A stretch of DNA of 64,000 nt from Acinetobacter portensis (GTDB lineage Bacteria > Pseudomonadota > Gammaproteobacteria > Pseudomonadales > Moraxellaceae), in the NCBI RefSeq assembly GCF_023158935.1, contig NZ_CP096122.1:1-64000 (forward strand), written 5' to 3'. Shown here piece after piece: positions 53,570 to 60,237 of the stretch. A program made the translations under genes and the position numbers. Position 1 is the stretch's first letter. Every line of letters starts with the position of its first letter. The notes beneath the pieces were generated by a model, which did not search any database, was not told the DNA's origin, and worked only from the letters and a program-made list of their open reading frames with translations.

Positions 53570-54811
53570 CTAACACTTAGTTTCAAATAGTTTTCTTAAA
53601 TCATTACTTGATGGTGCCATATATAGGCCTAAACCAAACTCTGGCAAAATTGCAATGAGGTGATCAAAAATATCTGATTGAATACTCTCATACTCTTTCC
53701 ATACTGTGGTATTAGTGAACGTATATATTTCGAGTGGTAAGCCTTCACTAGTTAGTTCTAACTGGCGAACAATTAAAGTTTGAGTTTTGCTAATACCTGG
53801 ATGTTGTTTTAGATAAAATTCAACATAAGCACGAAAAGTGCCTAAATTTGTTAATCGTCTATGGTTATATTTTGATTGATTTATTAATTGATTATTAAAT
53901 TTTTCAAGCTCTTCTTCTTTCAAGTTTAGATACTGATCTAGTAAAAGAAATTCTTTAAGTTTTTTTTGCTCTTCTTTAGTCATGAAGCGTACTGTAGTTT
54001 GATCGATCAATAAACAGCGCTTAATTCGTCGTGCTCCTGTATTTTGCATACCACGCCAGTTTTTAAATGTATCTGTAATCAACTTATTCGTTGGAATAGT
54101 GGTTAGTGTTTTATCCCAATTCTGAACAGTAACAGTATGTAATGAAATATCAATTACATCTCCATCAGCATTCAAAGATGGCATCTCAATCCAGTCTCCT
54201 ATTCGAACCATGTTATAAGATGCAATTTGAACAGAAGCAACTAAAGATAAAATTGTATTCTGAAAAACTAACATTAATACTGCGGCCATTGCACCAAAGC
54301 CAGCAAGTAATGTAAAAACATCTTTTTGTAAAAATGTTCCGATAACCATCAATCCACATACAACAAAAACAAGAAGTTTTATTAATTGAAGATAACCTTT
54401 AATTGGCTTATTTCGTGAATGTGGATTTTTTTCATAAATGATATTAAAAATATTTAAAAATTCGGCAATAGCTAATGCAATCGTTAAAAAAATGAAAGCT
54501 TGAGCACCTACTTGAATAAAGCTTTCTGCTCGATCTGATAGATGCGGAACTGTCACAATTCCATTCATAATAATTAGAGCAGGAACAATATTAGAAATAC
54601 GCCTAATTACACTATATTGTGCAACAATATCACTCCTACCTGCTGAAATTTTGTAGATAACTTTACGTATTCCTTTAACAATAAATTGTTTTGCAACAAA
54701 AGTTGCTATAACGGCAACAACAATAAGAATACTTAATGATGTAAGCATTTCTAACCAAGGATATTGATCAGACCATTCTTGAATGTTTTTAATAAAAATT
54801 AAATCTTGCAA
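53570..54811 (-). CDS. Mechanosensitive channel, MscS family (YbdG-like)
   Basis: 413 aa. Five hydrophobic segments precede the pore helix region ([20 protein letters not shown], then [20 protein letters not shown]), followed by the beta domain ([20 protein letters not shown]) and a long cytoplasmic tail. The size and the insertion pattern match YbdG/MscM of E. coli, a miniconductance channel that releases solutes on osmotic downshift. The start is a TTG. It is the sole gene of a pdif module bounded by sites 12 and 13, and is duplicated at 10601. With the BCCT transporter and MtlD it makes an osmotic-stress theme. Confidence 0.92.
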   Translation of the reverse strand: MQDLIFIKNIQEWSDQYPWLEMLTSLSILIVVAVIATFVAKQFIVKGIRKVIYKISAGRSDIVAQYSVIRRISNIVPALIIMNGIVTVPHLSDRAESFIQVGAQAFIFLTIALAIAEFLNIFNIIYEKNPHSRNKPIKGYLQLIKLLVFVVCGLMVIGTFLQKDVFTLLAGFGAMAAVLMLVFQNTILSLVASVQIASYNMVRIGDWIEMPSLNADGDVIDISLHTVTVQNWDKTLTTIPTNKLITDTFKNWRGMQNTGARRIKRCLLIDQTTVRFMTKEEQKKLKEFLLLDQYLNLKEEELEKFNNQLINQSKYNHRRLTNLGTFRAYVEFYLKQHPGISKTQTLIVRQLELTSEGLPLEIYTFTNTTVWKEYESIQSDIFDHLIAILPEFGLGLYMAPSSNDLRKLFETKC

Positions 54812-55016
54812 AACATACTCTCTCTACTATTTAGATGTGATTTTTACATTTATAACTTAAAACTTACTAAGAACCTATCTAGAATATTTTCTATTCAATA
54901 TTGAGGTTAAAAAGACTAAATTAACAAATTGAAAGCTCCTATTTAAGTTCTATCGCACTAAGAATATTTAGAGCTGTTTTTAATATTAATATACAAATAC
55001 TTATGAATAATAATTT

Positions 55017-55044
55017 ATTTAACATAATGGTGCTTATGCGAAGC
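55017..55044 (-). other. pdif site 13 (XerD-XerC order)
   Basis: ATTTAACATAA, spacer TGGTGC, TTATGCGAAGC. It closes the MscS module; IS1202-like elements follow at 5 nt. Confidence 0.92.
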
Positions 55045-55049
55045 CTGGG

Positions 55050-56531
55050 TGTAAGCCCAAAATAGAAATGTCCGGTTTCTCCAAAGTAAAAATGTCCGCT
55101 TTTAGAATATGCACTTTTGCGATTATTGAAGCGGACGGTTTGATATGTTGGTGTCTATGTCGGATAAAGAACTTAAACGATTGTCGGTCTTGCAGGAAAT
55201 CTGCGATCAACGCATAACTCAATCCCAGGCTGCTCAGCTACTTCATATTTCAGAACGTCAGATCAGACGCTTACTGCAGAAATACAAAGCTCAAGGCCCA
55301 GCTGCATTAGCCCATGCTGGTCGTGGCCAAACCAGCAACTGCAAACTTCCTGAAGAACTCAGACTCAAGTGCCTCAATATTGTTTCGGATCAACTCCATG
55401 GTTTCGGACCCACTTTAGCGCATGAAAAGCTCACTACCGTTCATGGATTCGATCTTTCAGTGGAAACCCTGCGTTGCTGGATGATTGCAGCCGATTTATG
55501 GATTCCTCGCTCCAAGCGCCTGAAACGCCCATATCAGCCTCGATATAACCGAGATTGTTATGGTGAACTGGTACAAATCGATGGCTCACACCATGACTGG
55601 TTTGAAGGAAGAGCCGCTAAATGCTGTCTGCTAGTCTTTATCGATGATGCCACAGGCAAATTGCAGCATTTACGCTTCTGTGAATCAGAATCAGCCTTTG
55701 ACTATATGATTTCGACACGCTTGTATGTTGAACAGCATGGTAAGCCTTTAGCGTTTTACAGCGACAAACATTCAGTCTTTAGGGTGAATCAAAGCAGCAA
55801 GAAAGACAGCAAGATTACCCAGTTTGGACGCGTACTCAGTACCCTCAATATCGATATCATCTTCGCTAACTCACCCCAGGCCAAAGGTCGCGTAGAACGT
55901 GCCAACAGAACCCTTCAGGACCGTCTGATCAAGGAAATGCGCCTGGAGGGTATCAATTCGATTGCAGATGCGAATAAGTGGTTACCCTACTTTATCGAGC
56001 AGTTTAATCGTAAATTTGCCAAGATGGCTTTTAATCCCAAGGATCTACACCGGACTGTCACTGAAACAGCTGAGGAATTAGATGATGTTTTTACCTGGCG
56101 TGAACCCCGTAGAGTCACGAATAGCTTGACCATTACTTATGATAAATGCGTATATCTCCTGGAGAATACAGAGGAAAATCAGAGGCTAATCGGTAAATAT
56201 CTTGAATTTCTGGAATACCCTGATGGTACGGTAGCGATTGAGCATCAAGGTCGGAAGATCAATTACAGCATCTTCGATAAGTTAAGTCAGCTCAACCAGC
56301 GAGAGATCGTTGAGAATAAACGTTTGGGTTCAGTCTTGGCTCATATCCAGCAACAGCATGAAGAATTGGAACAGCAAAACAAACGTAATCGTTCTCAAAA
56401 GATGCCACGTAGACGTGCACAGAAAACAGCAATCAAAGAACGAAATCTGAATCCTGTGCTTGACTTGGAAAGTCCTGTATAGGACATTTCTATTTGGTTA
56501 TTAGGTAGGACATTTCTACTTGGGAATAACA
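55050..56531 (+). mobile_element. IS1202-like element, copy d
   Basis: 1,482 bp, the same as copy a. Target duplication CTGGG at 55045-55049 and 56532-56536. The second CTGGG is followed at once by the end of a different IS1202-like element. Confidence 0.93.
55145..56482 (+). CDS. IS1202-like transposase
   Basis: A 445-aa intact transposase, same sequence as at 28460 (HTH, rve-type DDE core, basic C-terminus). With copy a it is the only complete version here and could mobilise all copies. Confidence 0.93.
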   Translation: MLVSMSDKELKRLSVLQEICDQRITQSQAAQLLHISERQIRRLLQKYKAQGPAALAHAGRGQTSNCKLPEELRLKCLNIVSDQLHGFGPTLAHEKLTTVHGFDLSVETLRCWMIAADLWIPRSKRLKRPYQPRYNRDCYGELVQIDGSHHDWFEGRAAKCCLLVFIDDATGKLQHLRFCESESAFDYMISTRLYVEQHGKPLAFYSDKHSVFRVNQSSKKDSKITQFGRVLSTLNIDIIFANSPQAKGRVERANRTLQDRLIKEMRLEGINSIADANKWLPYFIEQFNRKFAKMAFNPKDLHRTVTETAEELDDVFTWREPRRVTNSLTITYDKCVYLLENTEENQRLIGKYLEFLEYPDGTVAIEHQGRKINYSIFDKLSQLNQREIVENKRLGSVLAHIQQQHEELEQQNKRNRSQKMPRRRAQKTAIKERNLNPVLDLESPV

Positions 56532-56536
56532 CTGGG

Positions 56537-56825
56537 TGTTATTCACCAATTAAAATGTCTATGCGATAAACCATTTAAAATGTCCTGTTTTTAACTACAA
56601 GAGTCAAGCACAGGATTTACTTTCTTTGTTCAATATCGGCTTTCTGAGCTTTACGGCTTGGCATATTTTTCTTGGCCCGGGAACGTTTATTCTGTTTCTC
56701 CAACTCTTCATGCTGTTGCTGGATATGCGCCAGAACTGAACCTAATCTTTTATTATCAACGACTTCATTCTGCTGTAGCCCAGCCAATTTATTGAGGATG
56801 CTGTATAGGCATTTACTCATCGATA
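56537..56825 (-). mobile_element. Remnant of a second type of IS1202-like element
   Basis: It starts TGTTATTCACCAATTAAAA, the same end as the hybrid element at 13904. It encodes the transposase C-terminus (LQQNEVVDNKRLGSVLAHIQ, then KQNKRSRAKKNMPSRKAQKA). It is truncated near 56825. Before copy d inserted, this end would have lain 5 nt from pdif 13. Confidence 0.83.
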
Positions 56826-56897
56826 CTGGTTTTGCTAAGATTGGGTTTATAAGAATTAAAATGTTCAAAAAATCTAATAAAATTAATGGATATATTT

Positions 56898-57155
56898 ATG
56901 AATAAACGGACTGCTTTAGAAATTACCCAAAAGTTACGATCTATTTATGCTCATCAAGTCAGAGTGGCAGAGCTATTCTTAAAAATAGGCGAAGTCTCTA
57001 ATCTTACCCCTCTAATCCTCACAGGAAATAAAACCGTTTTTTCTTTTAAAGAAACTGGGAAATCTCTCACTAAAATTAAAAAGGAAATTTCTTCTGTGAA
57101 AAGTACTTCGCAAGCAGACGAAGTATTGGCAGATATTATTTCTGAGCTGGTATAG
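56898..57155 (+). CDS. Small hypothetical protein
   Basis: About 85 aa from MNKRTALEITQKLRSIYAHQ; helical, with a mildly acidic C-terminus (QADEVLADIISELV). The family is unknown. A strong terminator follows 18 bp after the stop, which supports it being a real gene. No partner is evident. Confidence 0.55.
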   Translation: MNKRTALEITQKLRSIYAHQVRVAELFLKIGEVSNLTPLILTGNKTVFSFKETGKSLTKIKKEISSVKSTSQADEVLADIISELV

Positions 57156-57172
57156 TCCCGACAGTAAATAAT

Positions 57173-57212
57173 GAAAAAAGCTGAATTTCCTAATAGGAAA
57201 TTCAGCTTTTTT
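57173..57212. terminator. Rho-independent terminator
   Basis: AAAAAGCTGAATTTCC / GGAAATTCAGCTTTTTTTTTT hairpin with a 4-nt loop. Confidence 0.92.
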
Positions 57213-57243
57213 TTTTACTTTCTAGTGAGACTAATTCTCACTA

Positions 57244-57357
57244 TTACTTCTGTTTTTTAAGCTGCTTTTTGAGCTTATTTAACTTGTTTTTGTGTTTTGA
57301 AATCTTTTCAAGACGTGCTTTGATCTTCTGTTTCAAGATTTTAACTTGCTTCGACAT
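57244..57357 (-). CDS. 37-aa lysine-rich small protein
   Basis: MSKQVKILKQKIKARLEKIS then KHKNKLNKLKKQLKKQK. It is strongly basic with a heptad-like pattern, so probably one coiled-coil helix. A perfect AAGGAG ribosome binding site overlaps the stop codon of the ribbon-helix-helix gene upstream, giving a translationally coupled two-gene operon. No family is recognised; a nucleic-acid-binding accessory role near the mobilisation region is a guess. Confidence 0.6.
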   Translation of the reverse strand: MSKQVKILKQKIKARLEKISKHKNKLNKLKKQLKKQK

Positions 57358-57361
57358 GATG

Positions 57362-57556
57362 TCACTCCTTGGTATGAATATCCGCTGACTGATTTTTTTT
57401 CATAAAACTACGGATAAATTTTCTTAATTCTCTAGCGGCACTGGTGTCCATAGCTTCACACAATTGAATGAACTCATCACGTTCAGTGCTGTTAATGCGA
57501 ATTAAGAGTTGCCCATCTTTTTTGTTGGCCTTTATTTTTTTGGGTTGATCAGTCAT
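57362..57556 (-). CDS. Small ribbon-helix-helix-like protein
   Basis: 64 aa: a basic N-terminus (MTDQPKKIKANKKDG), QLLIRINSTERDEFIQLCEA as the strand and first helix, and DTSAARELRKFIRSFMKK as the second helix. This resembles Arc/CopG-type DNA-binding proteins. An AT-rich 10-bp dyad 35 bp upstream (57591) may be its operator. It could be a plasmid copy-number, partition or relaxosome accessory regulator. Confidence 0.65.
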   Translation of the reverse strand: MTDQPKKIKANKKDGQLLIRINSTERDEFIQLCEAMDTSAARELRKFIRSFMKKNQSADIHTKE

Positions 57557-57590
57557 AAGATATTTATTCCCAAAGGCACTAAAACAATAA

Positions 57591-57615
57591 AATGTATATA
57601 CACTATATATACATT
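57591..57615. promoter_or_regulatory. Dyad upstream of the RHH gene
   Basis: AATGTATATA-CACTA-TATATACATT, perfect 10-bp arms. Position suits autoregulation by the small DNA-binding protein. Confidence 0.6.
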
Positions 57616-57885
57616 ATGAAAACTAAGCAACTATTTAATTTATTGTTTTTTATTAATAATATTGTTATCCCTGATCGGATGGAAAACTGGACATTTCTAT
57701 TTATGGTTTACAACTTTAATGAATGGCCTAATGTAATTTTAGAGCACACGCCAAAGTAAGGTCATGCCAGTCAAAATCCTGAACTTTAAATCAATGGTTT
57801 AGAAGCCGTGAAACATCATCTTAGCAACGATTAAAACAATTCTTAGATTTATATACGTGACACTAAAAAGCCAGTACATATTGAA
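57616..57885. other. Non-coding stretch, no gene seen
   Basis: No supported frame. A short GGACATTTCTATTTATGG near 57689 resembles the repeated motif at the ends of the IS1202-like elements and may be a scrap of one. Confidence 0.4.
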
Positions 57886-57925
57886 CTGAACCGTACCGGG
57901 TTTGTCGGAGACTTTTTTATTTAAG

Positions 57926-58842
57926 TTAGGCCACCTGACCTAACGGGTTAATCTTATCATAGTACATTGCTTCAAACTCAAAAGGCGATACATAACCCAG
58001 TGCACCGTGTACACGCTTTTTGTTGAACCAATCTACCCAATTTAATGTCGCAAGTTGTACATCTGCTAAACCTTGCCAATCTGCTTTTAAATATTCAATC
58101 ACCTCTGTTTTGTATAAGCCATTCACCGTTTCAGCCAAAGCATTATCGTATGAATCACCCGTTGTACCGACTGATGCTCGTAAATTTGCTGCTTCTAAAC
58201 GATTGGTATAGCGAATAGAAAGATATTGAACACCTCTATCGGAATGATGAATTACATTCTTTGGCATGCCTCGATCGTGCAATGCTTGCTCCAATGCATC
58301 GAGCACCATATCTGTATTCATCCGTGTAGATACTTTCCATCCAACAATTGCTCGTGAGAACACATCAATAATAAATGCGGTGTAGACCCAGCCAGAATTG
58401 GTTTGAATATACGTAAAGTCACTGACCTGAGAAGCACTGCTTCGCAAGGGTCAGGTCGATCAGCACTAAAATTCCGTTTCACTAAATCACTTGCCCGTTT
58501 TTGATCATCTCGGCTGCGGGTAGTTTGTTTGTTCTTACCACGCCAAACACCTTGTATATCTAGCTTTTGCATCAATCGAGCAACTGTACAACGTGCAATA
58601 ACATAACCCTCACGTTTCAATTGTTGCCAAACTTTACGTACACCATATCGACCTGAACTTTCTTTCCAAATACGTTTGATTTGCTCTGCATGATGTAAAT
58701 CATGCAGAGCACGTTTCGCTCGATGTTCTGGGTTATCAACGAGATCTAAAGCCCGATAATAGGTCGAAGCTGCAATCGGTAAAATTCTACAAATCGCTTC
58801 AACACCATATCGATCTTTATTGTTATGGATAAAATCCACCAT
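57926..58842 (-). pseudogene. IS3-family OrfB transposase, disrupted by a hairpin insert
   Basis: A roughly 305-codon rve-type transposase: MVDFIHNNKDRYGVEAICRI, GRYGVRKVWQQLKREGYVIA and, in a second frame, SDFTYIQTNSGWVYTAFIID, HSDRGVQYLS and SVGTTGDSYDNALAETVNGL (DDE residues). The frame changes at 58428-58450, where 23 nt (TGAGAAGCACTGC / TTCGCAAGGG on the plus strand) replaces about 9 nt that would encode DQKW. The catalytic domain is split. Confidence 0.88.
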
Positions 58843-59159
58843 TATTTGTGTGGGCGGTCGAGCTCCGCCTGGGCGAAAAAAGCGGCTGCTTTACGTAGAA
58901 TTTCATTGGCACGTTTTAATTCTTTAATTTCACGTTCCATTTGCTTCATTTTTTCTTGGTCAGATACCTGTTGTACTTTGGCTGGATTTTGTTGATCTAA
59001 GTATTTTTGATACCAAACACGTAGTGTTTCAGGAGTACAGCCAATTTTAGGAGCAATTGCGGAAACTGCTGCCCAATTCGATGGATAATCTTTTTCAGAT
59101 TCAATTAGTAATTGAACCGCTCTTTCTCTAATTTCGGGGGTATAGTTTGGTTTTTTCAT
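58842..59159 (-). CDS. IS3-family OrfA
   Basis: A 105-aa DNA-binding protein: MKKPNYTPEIRERAVQLLIE, HTH in IAPKIGCTPETLRVWYQKYL, then the leucine-zipper-like KMKQMEREIKELKRANEILR. Its stop overlaps the orfB start (ATAATGG-type junction), as in IS3 elements using programmed frameshifting or coupling. Confidence 0.92.
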   Translation of the reverse strand: MKKPNYTPEIRERAVQLLIESEKDYPSNWAAVSAIAPKIGCTPETLRVWYQKYLDQQNPAKVQQVSDQEKMKQMEREIKELKRANEILRKAAAFFAQAELDRPHK

Positions 59160-59265
59160 CGGAATAGTCTCTCAGAATATTGACTCTCCGACAAACCCGG
59201 TACGGTTCAGTGAAGTAATTTCATATGCACTCGTATCAACTTGATCTTACTTCACATTCAATAAT

Positions 59266-59640
59266 TTATTTTTTCTTCTTCAAAAATTCTTTTAAATTTT
59301 CTTCAGAAATACTCGTGAAATTGTTTTCTTTTAGAAAAGTCACTACTTCTTCTACAGTTGCACCAAGGCTGAAAAGTTCAAGTAAGGTTTGCTTGTGTTG
59401 AGTAAGTAACTGATTACGTGTGATCGTCTTTTCATTCATTTTTTCTATATGACGAAAAAGAATATCTTCAAATTTTTTAGAATCATTGACACTATAAATT
59501 TTTTGATTTTTCTCAACAATTTTTGAATGCTTTTCTTCTTTTGTCGATACAGTTTCAGAAGTATTTTCTGTTGAGGATGCTAAATTTGTATTAGCTAGAT
59601 TCTGAATATCAAGTTCTGAAACATTCTGGTCTTGTATCAT
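59266..59640 (-). CDS. Hypothetical protein beside oriT (possible relaxosome component)
   Basis: 124 aa. The N-terminal 50 residues are Ser/Thr/Asn/Glu-rich and probably disordered. The C-terminal part (QLLTQHKQTLLELFSLGATV, then EEVVTFLKENNFTSISEENL) looks like a small HTH-type helical domain. It is divergent from mobC across the oriT candidate, a position often taken by mobilisation accessory proteins. No family is recognised with certainty. Confidence 0.55.
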   Translation of the reverse strand: MIQDQNVSELDIQNLANTNLASSTENTSETVSTKEEKHSKIVEKNQKIYSVNDSKKFEDILFRHIEKMNEKTITRNQLLTQHKQTLLELFSLGATVEEVVTFLKENNFTSISEENLKEFLKKKK

Positions 59641-59819
59641 GTTTTTTCCTAAGAATAAATATATAAGCCAATTATTCTGAATATCTTCTCTTACAGAAAT
59701 GGCAAAATATGACCATTTTCTGATTTTTGAATTACTGAAAAATGTAACTTTTTGCGCTAATAAAAAAAATATAAATCAACCATGATTTTCATCATCTTCA
59801 GTTTATTCACTGACCGTTA

Positions 59820-59860
59820 AAAATTTACAGGATGGGACGATGTATATCACATCGTCCATT
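59820..59860 (-). other. oriT: Candidate oriT (MOBP type)
   Basis: GGACGATGT-ATATC-ACATCGTCC (59835-59857) is a 9-bp inverted repeat. Directly beside it the minus strand reads CATCCTGTAA (59825-59834), which fits the YATCCTG|Y nick consensus of MOBP/IncP-type origins. It lies between the divergent accessory gene and mobC-relaxase. The nick position is inferred. Confidence 0.72.
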
Positions 59861-59913
59861 TCACAAATCTCGAGCTCGCTCCGCTCGGTCTCAATTTGCA
59901 TACAGTAGAAAAA

Positions 59914-60237
59914 ATGAAAGACAAAGCATTAAGAAAAAAACAAATCATTATTCGCATTACAGAAGATGAATATCAACAGATGAAGAATGCCTATGAGACG
60001 TTGCATATGAGTCAATCGGACTATATACGCTTGAAAATTTTCACTGATGCTCAACCCAAGTTTTTAGATCAACGAAACATTCATGCTGTGAGAGTCCTCG
60101 GAATTATGCTGACAAAAATTTTGGAAAAACTCAAAGATACACGACTCATTTTGAATGAATTAGAGGAAATAGAACAGCTCATCACTGAGATCAAAATGAC
60201 TATACGTAAACTCAATGATAGATTGGATAAAGTATGA
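59914..60237 (+). CDS. mobC: MobC-like mobilisation accessory protein
   Basis: About 107 aa from MKDKALRKKQIIIRITEDEY. An N-terminal ribbon-helix-helix (IIIRITEDEYQQMKNAYETL, then SQSDYIRLKIF) and a C-terminal coiled coil (ILEKLKDTRLILNELEEIEQ) match relaxosome proteins of the MobC/NikA type that bind oriT and help the relaxase. It overlaps the relaxase gene by 4 bp (ATGA). The ATG at 59914 is preferred over an in-frame TTG 18 nt upstream. Confidence 0.87.
   Translation: MKDKALRKKQIIIRITEDEYQQMKNAYETLHMSQSDYIRLKIFTDAQPKFLDQRNIHAVRVLGIMLTKILEKLKDTRLILNELEEIEQLITEIKMTIRKLNDRLDKV

Larger units (their letters stand above)
57886..59210 (-). mobile_element. IS3-family element (IS51/IS150-like)
   Basis: 1,325 bp with ends CTGAACCGTACCGGGTTTG and CAAACCCGGTACGGTTCAG and a 4-bp target duplication TGAA (57882-57885, 59211-59214). 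Two genes, orfA and orfB, lie on the minus strand. Confidence 0.93.
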
